Made by a program: the position numbers and the translations under genes. Positions 45,545 through 53,602 of a DNA stretch of 64,000 nucleotides are shown here, one piece after another. Below the pieces are notes generated by a model, which saw only the letters and a program-made list of their open reading frames with translations, ran no database searches and had not been told where the DNA came from. The stretch is from Pseudomonas petrae (GTDB taxonomy: Bacteria > Pseudomonadota > Gammaproteobacteria > Pseudomonadales > Pseudomonadaceae). Location: positions 336,415 through 400,414 of the forward strand of contig NZ_JAKJXE010000006.1 of assembly GCF_021728295.1 (NCBI RefSeq). Direction: 5' to 3'. How positions within the stretch are numbered: position 1 is the first letter of the stretch; each line of letters starts with the position of its first letter.

Positions 45545-46023
45545 GCAGCACCTGTGGCAGAGAGATTTGAAGCCGGGAACACCGGCTTGTCCTGAATATA
45601 TGTAACACCCGGATTGACCACCAATTGGCCGTCAATCAGGGCTTTGGAACCCAGCAGCAGCCGGTAGCGCATGGCCTTGCGACAGGCCAGCGTGAATTCC
45701 ACCGGCCAGACCCGATCCCCCAGCGCCAGCGTCGTACGAATGACGTAGCGAACCTGGGCGTGGCCATTGGAGCTTTTGATGGTTTTCATCGCCACCAGTT
45801 GTGCCTCGCAGCGACGATGGCGCAGTTGCACCACCGTCCCCAAGTGCGCGTTGAAGCGCACCCATTTTTCGCCGTCCCGTTCGAACGGTTCTATTTCTGT
45901 CGCGTGCAGGCTGGAAGTGCTGGCACCGGTGTCGATTTTAGCGCGCAGCCCGGCGACTCCCAGATGGGGCAAAGCCACCCATTCGCGAAGGCCGATGACT
46001 GTCAGATGGTCAAATGTTTTCAA
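45541..46023 (-). CDS. rimB: RimB, retropepsin-like protease of the RimABK system
   Basis: A 160-residue protein of the retropepsin-like (zinc-protease-named) family. The catalytic-type triad residue set is seen in [13 protein letters not shown] with Asp31-Thr32-Gly33. The surrounding [13 protein letters not shown] matches RimB, which is reported to work on glutamate chains added by RimK. The gene overlaps rimK and follows the c-di-GMP phosphodiesterase gene by 15 bases, as in P. fluorescens. I infer its role from this context. Confidence 0.9.
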   Translation of the reverse strand: MKTFDHLTVIGLREWVALPHLGVAGLRAKIDTGASTSSLHATEIEPFERDGEKWVRFNAHLGTVVQLRHRRCEAQLVAMKTIKSSNGHAQVRYVIRTTLALGDRVWPVEFTLACRKAMRYRLLLGSKALIDGQLVVNPGVTYIQDKPVFPASNLSATGAA

Positions 46024-46038
46024 AGCGGTTCCGTTCGT

Positions 46039-46812
46039 TTACACGTTCTGCCATGCGCCGGCATCGATGTGCGCCAGCGCCTGGAATGCAGGCTTGGCGA
46101 ACCAGTAGCCTTGCATGAGGTAAATGCTGCAGTCGGCGAGGAAGTCTCGTTCGCCTGCCTGTTCAATGCCTTCGGCGATCACTGTAACGTTCAGCTCCGT
46201 ACACATTGTGACAATGCCGCGCACGATGGCCTGCCGTGCGGGGTCCAGATGGACGTTGCGCACCAGCGCCATGTCGAGCTTGATCAGGTCGGGCTGGAAG
46301 TCGGCGAGCAGGGTCAGTCCCGAATGCCCGGCGCCGAAGTCGTCGATGGCAGTCTTGAAACCAAACTGGCGGTACTCCCGAAGGATGTTGGTCAAGTGAC
46401 TGTTGTTACCCACGTGCTCGGATTCGACAGTCTCGAAGATCAGCCGGTCCAGCGGAAAGTTGTGGGCGCGAGCCGCTTCAAGGGTGGTGCGAATGCACAG
46501 TTCGGGGCGATACACCGCGTTGGGCAGGAAGTTGATCGACAAGTATTCATCCATTCCCAGCCGGGCGGCAGTTGAAATCGCGCGGGTTCGGCACAATTGA
46601 TCGAAGCGGTAACGGTTGGTGTCGTCAACCCGGTTCAGTACGGACTGCGCCCCCTCGCCATTAACCCCGCGCACCAAGGCTTCATGGGCAAATACCGAGC
46701 GGTCGCGGACGTCCACGATAGGCTGATAAGCGAATTCAAATTCGAAATCCAGCGCGGAGCTTTCTCTGCAGCCCTGGCACCCACCAGTCAATGACGTTGG
46801 GAAGTCTGTCAC
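46039..46812 (-). CDS. rimA: RimA, EAL-domain c-di-GMP phosphodiesterase
   Basis: A 257-residue single-domain EAL protein without membrane segments or sensory domain. Catalytic residues appear intact: Glu44-Ala45-Leu46 in AHEALVRG, the asparagine in INFLPN, the metal-binding FETVES, DDFGAGHS, the lysine in LIKLD, the glutamate of EGIE, and QGYWFAKP at the end. It should degrade c-di-GMP. As in the P. fluorescens RimABK operon it lies next to rimB and rimK, so it is likely to link c-di-GMP to RimK activity; that functional link comes from published family knowledge, not from this sequence. Confidence 0.9.
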   Translation of the reverse strand: MTDFPTSLTGGCQGCRESSALDFEFEFAYQPIVDVRDRSVFAHEALVRGVNGEGAQSVLNRVDDTNRYRFDQLCRTRAISTAARLGMDEYLSINFLPNAVYRPELCIRTTLEAARAHNFPLDRLIFETVESEHVGNNSHLTNILREYRQFGFKTAIDDFGAGHSGLTLLADFQPDLIKLDMALVRNVHLDPARQAIVRGIVTMCTELNVTVIAEGIEQAGERDFLADCSIYLMQGYWFAKPAFQALAHIDAGAWQNV

Positions 46813-46871
46813 GTCGTTCTCCTGAAGCCGGTGCTTTAGTCTTGGTGGGCAGTGTAAACGAGGGTTGAGGT

Positions 46872-46897
46872 TACTGCGTCCCCGGCGTGACGTAGTA
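46872..46897. promoter_or_regulatory. Imperfect inverted repeat in the rimA-hslR intergenic region
   Basis: TACTGCGTC and GACGTAGTA are complementary with one G-T pair, separated by eight bases. It lies between divergent genes and could be an operator for either. It is not linked to any known factor. Confidence 0.3.
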
Positions 46898-46930
46898 CGA
46901 TTCTGACCATTACACGATTGAGGAATTCAG

Positions 46931-47332
46931 ATGACACAGAAGTCAGACGAGGACGACAAGGTCCGTCTGGACAAATGGCTTTGGGCGGCGCGATTCTTCA
47001 AGACGCGTGCGCTGGCAAAAGCCGCCATTGAAAGCGGTAAGGTTCATTGTCGCGGCGAGCGTTGCAAGCCGGGAAAAGAGCCGCGCGTAGGGGATGAGTT
47101 CCAGATTAGAGCGGGCTTCGATGAGCGGACCGTGGTGGTTCAGGCGTTGTCGATTGTCCGGCGAGGTGCCCCCGAGGCTCAGCTGCTGTACAGCGAAACG
47201 CCGGAGAGCCTCGCCAAACGCGAGCAAGCCGCCGAAATGCGCAAGGCTGGAAGCTTGGGCGTGACCACTGACGGCAGGCCGACCAAAAAGCAGCGTCGGC
47301 AATTGTTTCATTTTCATTCGGGTGACGACTGA
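46931..47332 (+). CDS. hslR: Heat-shock protein 15 (S4-domain ribosome-associated protein)
   Basis: A 133-residue RNA-binding protein. The S4 motif is VRLDKWLWAARFFKTRALA, then AIESGKVHCRGERCKPGKEP near residue 40, and the basic C-terminal tail ends KKQRRQLFHFH. In E. coli Hsp15 binds stalled 50S subunits carrying nascent chains after heat shock. A well-placed GAGGA precedes it. It is convergent with a PAP2 phosphatase gene. hslO lies nearby, as in P. aeruginosa and E. coli. Confidence 0.94.
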   Translation: MTQKSDEDDKVRLDKWLWAARFFKTRALAKAAIESGKVHCRGERCKPGKEPRVGDEFQIRAGFDERTVVVQALSIVRRGAPEAQLLYSETPESLAKREQAAEMRKAGSLGVTTDGRPTKKQRRQLFHFHSGDD

Positions 47333-47398
47333 CGATCTCGCAGCTTGTCCGGGATCGCGAATTCATCGACCCCGGACGGCTCAGTAGCGACAGGCAGC

Positions 47399-48208
47399 TT
47401 ACAAATGGGAACCCGACTTCATGATGCTCAGGCATTTGAGCAGCGGCAGGCGGCCAGGCATATTGAAGACCGGCGCGGTCAAGCGAAACAGGAAGGCGGT
47501 AGCAGTGGCCACGAACGGGGTGTAGCAGCTCCAGCCCAATGCCAGCAAAGCGATCATCACGCCGCCAATGTAATCGTCCTGCCCCCAATGAGCGCCGGCG
47601 ACCAGGCGCGGCATCATGAACAGGAACGCCTGCGCCCAGATGACCACGCGCTGGCCGACCGTACGGCTGTAAACGCTCATGAACATCGCCCAGATCAGCA
47701 GCACGGAAGCGTGGTCACCGGGAAAGCTTTGGCTGGAGCGGTCCTTGAGCTGCCACTTGTCTTCCAGCTCCGGGAATATGTCGCTGAGCTTGATGGCATC
47801 AGGGATCATCACCGACGCGCTGTCATGTTGCAGCGCGCTGTGGTCGATGATCTTGGAAAACACCGTGCGGATGATCAGCAGCAGGATCAGCGTCAGCACA
47901 AAGCCGATCAGCGCCGCCCGCGTTTGCAAGGATTTGAACACCCAGTCGCCCTTTATAAGCAGCGTGAGAAGAATCAGGCCGACGACGATATCGAAGGGCC
48001 GCATGCTGGCAATCGTCCAGATCCACAACCACGCCTCGTTTTGCTCAAGCGGGCGGTTCAGTACGTGAAACAGGCCTTCGTCGAAATGCGTGAAAGCCGC
48101 GTGGCCCGTGGGCCAGATCCACAGCAGCAGCAGGGCCAGCGCAACCAGATTACACAGCAAGAATTTTTTGGCGTTCCACTTGGGTTGGAACAACGCGGGA
48201 TAGTCCAT
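47399..48208 (-). CDS. PAP2-family membrane phosphatase
   Basis: A 269-residue protein with five or six predicted membrane segments and the PAP2 catalytic pattern: a lysine/arginine segment, the PGDH version of the usual PSGH motif in DRSSQSFPGDHASV, and PRLVAGAHWGQDDYIGG for the SR-x-H-x3-D motif with active-site His and Asp. It probably removes a phosphate from a lipid or sugar-lipid, for example undecaprenyl pyrophosphate, lipid A or a phosphatidic acid. The position between hslR and hslO is conserved in P. aeruginosa. Its substrate is not predictable. Confidence 0.87.
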   Translation of the reverse strand: MDYPALFQPKWNAKKFLLCNLVALALLLLWIWPTGHAAFTHFDEGLFHVLNRPLEQNEAWLWIWTIASMRPFDIVVGLILLTLLIKGDWVFKSLQTRAALIGFVLTLILLLIIRTVFSKIIDHSALQHDSASVMIPDAIKLSDIFPELEDKWQLKDRSSQSFPGDHASVLLIWAMFMSVYSRTVGQRVVIWAQAFLFMMPRLVAGAHWGQDDYIGGVMIALLALGWSCYTPFVATATAFLFRLTAPVFNMPGRLPLLKCLSIMKSGSHL

Positions 48209-48306
48209 AAAATGCCCCCATCGGCATGACAGTGCACCCGTCGGTGCTAAATCGCGCTTTATAGGCGTTTGTCATCATTTTGTCATCCATTCAGATACCT
48301 TCTCCT

Positions 48307-49209
48307 ATGCCAGACTTTCCGGATACCGATTACACCCAGCGCTTCATCTTCGACGAGAGCGACGTTCGCGGCGAACTCGTGGCCCTTGAGCGCAGCTATG
48401 CCGAGGTACTTGCCAAGCACCCGTATCCCGAGCCAGTCGCTCAGTTGCTTGGCGAGATGCTCGCCGCCGCCGCGCTGCTGGTGGGCACGCTGAAGTTTGA
48501 TGGCCTTTTGGTTTTACAGGCGCGGTCGCTTGGACCGGTGTCGTTGCTCATGGTCGAATGCTCCAGCGAGCGCGAACTGCGCGGCATCGCGCGTTACGAC
48601 GAAGCCCTGGTCACGCCGGACGCCACGTTGCTCGATCTGATGCCCAATGGTGACCTGACCATGACCATAGACCCGCGTCAGGGCAAGCGCTATCAGGGCA
48701 TCGTAGGCCTGGACGGCGTCGACCTGTCGGCGTGCCTGTCCGAGTATTTTGTGATGTCGGAGCAACTGCCGACGCGCTTCTGGATCAAGGCCGACGGCAA
48801 GCGCGCACGCGGGCTGCTGCTGCAACAGTTGCCAGCTGAAAAGCTCAAAGAGCCGGAAGAGCGCGAGGCCAGCTGGCAGCACGTCAATGTGCTGGTCGAC
48901 ACCCTGACCGCTGAAGAATTGCTCAGCCTGACCAACGAAACCGTATTGAAGCGGCTGTTCCACGAAGACGTCGTGCGCATGTTCGATGTCCAGCCACTGG
49001 TGTTCCGTTGCAGCTGCTCGCGCGAACGTTCTGGCAATGCGTTGGTCAGTCTTGGTCTGGAAGATGCACAGCAGTTGGTGATCGAGCATCACGGTGCGGT
49101 TGAGATTGACTGCCAGTTCTGCAATCAGCGCTATCTCTTCGATGCAACCGATGTAGCGCAGCTGTTTGCAGGGGGTGGGGTGGATACCCCTTCCGATACC
49201 CGCCATTAA
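48307..49209 (+). CDS. hslO: Redox-activated chaperone Hsp33
   Basis: A 300-residue chaperone activated by oxidation. It carries [20 protein letters not shown] at the start and the zinc-binding cysteines near the C-terminus as Cys-x-Cys in FRCSCSRE and Cys-x2-Cys in DCQFCNQRY. Disulfide formation at these cysteines unfolds the linker and switches on holdase activity. The ATG at 48307 is preferred; the TTG nine codons earlier gives no better family fit. It has a weak ribosome-binding site. It is followed by a gap and then pckA. Confidence 0.94.
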   Translation: MPDFPDTDYTQRFIFDESDVRGELVALERSYAEVLAKHPYPEPVAQLLGEMLAAAALLVGTLKFDGLLVLQARSLGPVSLLMVECSSERELRGIARYDEALVTPDATLLDLMPNGDLTMTIDPRQGKRYQGIVGLDGVDLSACLSEYFVMSEQLPTRFWIKADGKRARGLLLQQLPAEKLKEPEEREASWQHVNVLVDTLTAEELLSLTNETVLKRLFHEDVVRMFDVQPLVFRCSCSRERSGNALVSLGLEDAQQLVIEHHGAVEIDCQFCNQRYLFDATDVAQLFAGGGVDTPSDTRH

Positions 49210-49309
49210 TGTAGTGCGGGTCCTGCGCTGAAAGCTTTCCGCCCGGCCCGCTTGACTCTTCTTCATGTAGTTCTGACAGGAGGGCCCTACCTTTTTTGGG
49301 CTTTTCTGG

Positions 49310-49357
49310 CATAATCCGGCCACTTTTTAGCTGTAGTAGTGTTGGTTTTTCTACTAC
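49310..49357 (+). promoter_or_regulatory. pckA promoter and leader hairpin
   Basis: CATAAT at 49310-49315 has a TG one base upstream (TGGCATAAT), an extended -10 pattern, with no good -35. About 18 bases later, GTAGTAG at 49333-49339 pairs with CTACTAC at 49351-49357 across an 11-base loop. This would make a hairpin near the 5' end of the pckA mRNA, which might control stability or initiation. Confidence 0.5.
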
Positions 49358-49400
49358 AAAACGTTTGGAGCACTCGGCCACCGAGCCGACGGGGAATCTC

Positions 49401-50942
49401 ATGACGCAAGCCAATAACGCCGTTCACACCGATCTCAGTGTCGACGATCTGGTTAAAGAAGCCCTCAAACGCGAAGAAGGCGTGCTGTCCGATACTGGCG
49501 CACTCGTCGTGGAAACAGGCCACCGTACAGGCCGCTCGCCTGTCGACCGCTTCATCGTAGACGAACCCTCCACTCAGGCCGCGATCGCCTGGGGCCCGAT
49601 CAACCGCAAATTCCCGGCCGACAAGTTCGACGCCCTGTGGGCGCGTGTCGAGGCGTTCAACAACGCCCAGGAACACTTCGTTTCCCACGTTCACGTAGGC
49701 GCAGCCGAAGACCACTACCTCGCGGTCAAGATGACCACGCAGACTGCCTGGCAGAACCTGTTCGGTCGCTGCCTGTTCATCAATCCGGCCCAGTACAACC
49801 CGGCCGGCCGTGAAGAATGGCAAGTGCTCAACGTGGCTAACTTCGAGTGCGTGCCTGAGCGTGACGGCACCAACTCCGACGGTTGCGTCATCATCAACTT
49901 CGCCCAGAAGAAGGTCCTCATTGCCGGTATGCGTTACGCCGGTGAAATGAAGAAAGCCATGTTCTCGGTGCAGAACTTCCTGCTGCCGGCGTCCGATGTG
50001 CTGCCAATGCACTGCGCAGCCAACATCGGTGAAGACGGCGACGTGACGCTGTTCTTCGGTCTGTCCGGCACCGGCAAAACCACGCTGTCCGCCGACGAGA
50101 CCCGTTACCTGATCGGTGATGACGAGCACGGCTGGGGCGAAGGCGTTGTCTTCAACATCGAAGGCGGTTGCTATGCCAAGTGCATCGACCTCTCCGAGAA
50201 GAACGAGCCCGTTATCTGGAAGGCCATCAAGCACGGCGCCGTACTGGAAAACGTGGTGCTGGACGGGGCCGGTCATGCCGACTACGCCGACAGCACCCTG
50301 ACTCAGAACAGCCGCGCCGCTTACCCACTCGAGCACGTTGAAAAGCGCTCCGAGAAGAACCTGGGCGGCGAGCCAAACGCGGTGATCTTCCTGACCTGCG
50401 ACCTCACCGGCGTGCTGCCACCCGTGTCGATCCTCAGCGAAGAACAAGCGGCCTACCACTTCCTGTCGGGCTACACCGCACTGGTCGGCTCCACTGAAAT
50501 GGGCTCAGGCGCCGGCATCAAGTCGACGTTCTCAACCTGCTTCGGCGCACCGTTCTTCCCGCGTCCGGCGGGCGAATACGCAGAGCTGCTGATCAAGCGT
50601 ATCCGCGGTTTCGGCTCCAAGGTCTATCTGGTCAACACCGGCTGGACCGGCGGCGGCTACGGTGTCGGCAAGCGCTTCAACATTCCGACCACCCGTGGCG
50701 TCATCGCAGCCATTCAGAGCGGCGCGTTGATCGGTGCTGAAACCGAGCACCTCCACACCGTTAACCTGGACGTTCCGACTTCTGTGCCAGGCGTTGAAAC
50801 CGTACTGCTCAACCCGCGCAACACCTGGGCTGACAAAGCGGCGTACGACGAAGCAGCCAAAGCACTGGCCGGCCTGTTCATCGAGAACTTCAAGAAGTTC
50901 GAAGTGAGCGACGCGATCAAGGCAGCGGGTCCGAAGTTGTAA
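49401..50942 (+). CDS. pckA: Phosphoenolpyruvate carboxykinase (ATP)
   Basis: A 513-residue enzyme that converts oxaloacetate to phosphoenolpyruvate using ATP for gluconeogenesis. The kinase-specific P-loop is in [14 protein letters not shown] near residue 224, followed by the metal site GDDEHGW. The family landmarks [13 protein letters not shown] near residue 46 and [12 protein letters not shown] near residue 357 are present. Homologous genes control growth on organic acids. The ATG at 49401 follows CGGGGA. It ends with a strong terminator. Confidence 0.97.
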   Translation: MTQANNAVHTDLSVDDLVKEALKREEGVLSDTGALVVETGHRTGRSPVDRFIVDEPSTQAAIAWGPINRKFPADKFDALWARVEAFNNAQEHFVSHVHVGAAEDHYLAVKMTTQTAWQNLFGRCLFINPAQYNPAGREEWQVLNVANFECVPERDGTNSDGCVIINFAQKKVLIAGMRYAGEMKKAMFSVQNFLLPASDVLPMHCAANIGEDGDVTLFFGLSGTGKTTLSADETRYLIGDDEHGWGEGVVFNIEGGCYAKCIDLSEKNEPVIWKAIKHGAVLENVVLDGAGHADYADSTLTQNSRAAYPLEHVEKRSEKNLGGEPNAVIFLTCDLTGVLPPVSILSEEQAAYHFLSGYTALVGSTEMGSGAGIKSTFSTCFGAPFFPRPAGEYAELLIKRIRGFGSKVYLVNTGWTGGGYGVGKRFNIPTTRGVIAAIQSGALIGAETEHLHTVNLDVPTSVPGVETVLLNPRNTWADKAAYDEAAKALAGLFIENFKKFEVSDAIKAAGPKL

Positions 50943-50964
50943 GAGCGGAACCTGCTAAAAAGAA

Positions 50965-50988
50965 ACCGCCCTTCGGGGCGGTTTTTTA
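50965..50988 (+). terminator. Rho-independent terminator after pckA
   Basis: A seven-base GC stem (ACCGCCC at 50965-50971 with GGGCGGT at 50976-50982) with a TTCG tetraloop, followed by a T-run. Confidence 0.93.
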
Positions 50989-51015
50989 TTAACGGATGTT
51001 AAGTCAGCGCTGTTG

Positions 51016-51735
51016 CTACCCCTCTGCCTTCGTCGTCACCGGAAAGTCCTGAGTGATGTCAAAGCTGCCCTTTGCCACGACGCTCTTCGCGTTACACAGC
51101 TTCGCGTCGAACCCTGGATGGCGTTCGCCATGCTCGGCGGCGTAGGCAGCGGCTTCGCGGGTGCATTCGTCGGTGGGTTGCTCAGGGGACAGCGCCGCGT
51201 TGAACTGAAACGTACCGATCAACCGGTAGCGGTCGAGCAGTTTGTTGGGGGAGCTGAGTTTCTCGATTTTGCTGAAGACGAGCTGGACATTGCTGTTGTT
51301 GCCGCCCTTGTCCGCATCGAAATACTGATAGTACGAACCGGTGTCGTAGGACGCGCTGTTTTCATCGTGGGCAACCTCGACGCGGCCACCCTGAAACATG
51401 ATCGCTTTCTTCTCCTGATCAGGGTTGTCGAAAGAGAACCCAAGGATTGGCCCGATGCTTACCTCATTGCGGTCGCCTTCGGCTTCCTGGTCCGCGCTCA
51501 GTGTCAGCCAGTTGGAGCCGGGCAGTTTGCCGGGCAAGAAACCAACGCCGACCTGATCCCCCGTCGCCTTGTAGTGCAGATTGAGATCGCCGCTCACGTC
51601 CACCGTCATTGACTTCGACAAGCCGCGCGCATCGGCAGTGGCCGGAGCGGGTTTGTCGGCGTCGTTGTCGCCGCACCCCGCGAGCGTGGCAATCGTGGCA
51701 GCGAGCAAAAACGGCAGGTAGCGGGTGTGAATCAT
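51016..51735 (-). CDS. Lipoprotein of unknown function
   Basis: A 239-residue protein that starts with a lipoprotein signal (MIHTRYLPFLLAATIATLAGC; lipobox Leu-Ala-Gly-Cys). The mature part is predominantly beta: VDVSGDLNLHYKATGDQVGV, DPDQEKKAIMFQGGRVEVA, then YQYFDADKGGNNSNVQLVFS, with a final short helical stretch containing two cysteines. No family is recognised. AGGA precedes the ATG at 51735, which is preferred over earlier in-frame starts. It is the last of three codirectional envelope genes (53361 to 51016). Confidence 0.8.
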   Translation of the reverse strand: MIHTRYLPFLLAATIATLAGCGDNDADKPAPATADARGLSKSMTVDVSGDLNLHYKATGDQVGVGFLPGKLPGSNWLTLSADQEAEGDRNEVSIGPILGFSFDNPDQEKKAIMFQGGRVEVAHDENSASYDTGSYYQYFDADKGGNNSNVQLVFSKIEKLSSPNKLLDRYRLIGTFQFNAALSPEQPTDECTREAAAYAAEHGERHPGFDAKLCNAKSVVAKGSFDITQDFPVTTKAEG

Positions 51736-51831
51736 GGGGTCTTCCTGAAGTGATCGGCGTGAAAGCCTCTGCTTGGCGAAAGGTATGACCATGAATTCGA
51801 AGGGAGGATCGCAACGTCGCGTAAAAAGTTG

Positions 51832-52521
51832 CTATCCCATTGGGTTGAAGCTGCTCGCTGCGCTGCAATAGCGCTGATGGGAGGCGTCATCACCGCCTTT
51901 GCGGCACTCATTTCGGAACCAGACCTTCGCGCCCTTGCGGCATTCACGAAACTCGATAGAGCCGCGCCGCAGGTTGGCGCAGACGCTGGTGCTGTCGATC
52001 TGATTATTCAGAACCAGCCAATGCGCCGTGTACCAGGCTTTGCCGTCCCACTGCTGGACAAGCCGTGTTTCGCTGAACTGCTCGTGCGGTCTGTCGGCCC
52101 GCTGTTGGCCCGCTTTAAACTGTGCCATGTACGCTGTGGAAACCATGCCCTGAGCTTGCGGGTTATCGCGGGGTTGAGGGTGTTGGCCGAAGCGGCACCG
52201 CACAACGGTTTCGTCAATCATATTGCCGTCCTTGATGCAGTCCGCCAGAGGCTGCGGGACGGCGGCCCGGGCTTGCATGGCTGGGCGGGGCGGGTCGACG
52301 GGTGTTGGCGTGACCTCGACATCGCGGGAGGGCGCAGGCGCAGTCTGTTCGGGACGGCGCTCATGCAGGAATAGGTAAGCGCAGCCGACAAGGGCGGCCA
52401 TCAGCAGGAAAACATTGCGGTACAGCGTCGAGCCGGCAACGGCGCGACTCCGGGGCCGGAGATCGTCTTCGTCAGCACTCATGCGCTCGCTGCGCGCCCA
52501 GTCGTCCGGGTCATGCTTCAT
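51832..52521 (-). CDS. Single-pass membrane protein with six-cysteine extracytoplasmic domain (paralogue 1)
   Basis: A 229-residue protein of unknown family. A cytoplasmic N-terminus (about 1-35) leads to one membrane segment (FLLMAALVGCAYLFL at about 38-52), then a Pro-rich linker and a C-terminal domain. That domain holds six cysteines in LADCIKDGN, RCRFG, SVCANL, RECRKG, NECRKG and RYCSAAS; these positions recur in the neighbouring paralogue. Their even number and export suggest three disulfides. It is 33 bases downstream of the paralogue gene and 96 bases upstream of the lipoprotein gene, hinting at one operon. The ATG at 52521 is the most likely start. Confidence 0.78.
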   Translation of the reverse strand: MKHDPDDWARSERMSADEDDLRPRSRAVAGSTLYRNVFLLMAALVGCAYLFLHERRPEQTAPAPSRDVEVTPTPVDPPRPAMQARAAVPQPLADCIKDGNMIDETVVRCRFGQHPQPRDNPQAQGMVSTAYMAQFKAGQQRADRPHEQFSETRLVQQWDGKAWYTAHWLVLNNQIDSTSVCANLRRGSIEFRECRKGAKVWFRNECRKGGDDASHQRYCSAASSFNPMG

Positions 52522-52554
52522 TCGGCCTGGCCCTTTCAACGCGAAGACGTGAAA

Positions 52555-53361
52555 TCACGGCTGATACGTCCGCGCGGCATCGCAGTATTGCTCTTGCGCC
52601 AGTTTGTTCTTGTCACTCTTGTCTTTGGCGGCGCGCTTGCTCCAGTCGCTGCACATGTCTTTGAAGTAGGGTACGGCGGCGCGGCGGCATTCACGGTGTT
52701 CGACACTGTCGGCCAGGAAGTTCATGCAGACACTGCTGGTTTCAATGTGGTTGTTGGAAATGCGATAGCGGGCTTCGTAGCGATTGCGTCCGTCAATTTC
52801 ACGGATAAACACACCCGCTACTTCGTAACGCCGAGCGGAATCAGTTTTGGGTTTGACGGCGGCGGCCTTGTAGTTCGCCATGTAACGATCTGAAACCATG
52901 CCTTGGGGACGGATGGCTTGAGAGTCGTTGGCCTGAGCTTCACCGAAGCGGCAATTGATGACATCCCGGTCGATGACGTTGCCGTCCTTCAGGCAGGCGT
53001 CGAGCGGCCGGGCCGTGGCGGGCTGGGAGACATCAGCCTTGGGGGCGATATAAACGACTTGTTCAACGTTACGCACTTGAGCAACGGGTTGTGCGGGCTC
53101 AGGCTCGCTGACGACTTCTGCGATGGGCGGGGCGGGGATGACCGCCGCTGCCTGCTTGGGTGTGCGAAACATCTGGGCGATAAGAAAGATGATTGCGATC
53201 AGCAGCGCGAGGCAGATCAGAACGCTGCTGAGCGGCCAATTGCTTTTGCCCGATGCGACACTGCTTCGGGCGGGATGAGAACCCAGCACGACGTCAAACT
53301 GACCGGGCGCCAGCCGTTGCATGATGAGCCCGTCATCCTCAGGCTGCGGTGTGGGTTGCAT
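52555..53361 (-). CDS. Single-pass membrane protein with six-cysteine extracytoplasmic domain (paralogue 2)
   Basis: A 268-residue protein and clear paralogue of the next gene downstream. One membrane segment (VLICLALLIAIIFLIA, about 48-63) is followed by a Pro/Ala linker and an extracytoplasmic domain. The cysteines of LDACLKDGN, NCRFG, SVCMNF, RECRRA, DMCSDW and QYCDAAR line up one for one with those of its paralogue. Other shared signals are KDGN, QGMVS with a following Tyr-Met, and a conserved Asn-Asn before the third cysteine. AGGAGAGG lies before the ATG. Function unknown. Confidence 0.78.
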   Translation of the reverse strand: MQPTPQPEDDGLIMQRLAPGQFDVVLGSHPARSSVASGKSNWPLSSVLICLALLIAIIFLIAQMFRTPKQAAAVIPAPPIAEVVSEPEPAQPVAQVRNVEQVVYIAPKADVSQPATARPLDACLKDGNVIDRDVINCRFGEAQANDSQAIRPQGMVSDRYMANYKAAAVKPKTDSARRYEVAGVFIREIDGRNRYEARYRISNNHIETSSVCMNFLADSVEHRECRRAAVPYFKDMCSDWSKRAAKDKSDKNKLAQEQYCDAARTYQP

Positions 53362-53602
53362 TGCCTCTCCTTGGCGAACTTTCTGACGCCGACCGGTTTG
53401 CAGTCGAACGGGCTGCCTGACGTGCAGCGGTTAGATACGTCGCGCGAGAATAATCTTCGGAATGCCGTTTTGCCAGCATCGCGCACGGTGTTTGTATCCG
53501 GGATGTATCCTGTCCGATATTTCTGTAATGGTTTAGGTGTATTGCGCCCAGACCCACCGCGCTATGGTTCACGGCCTTGCGACGGTCAAAGGAGTGGCAC
53601 AC

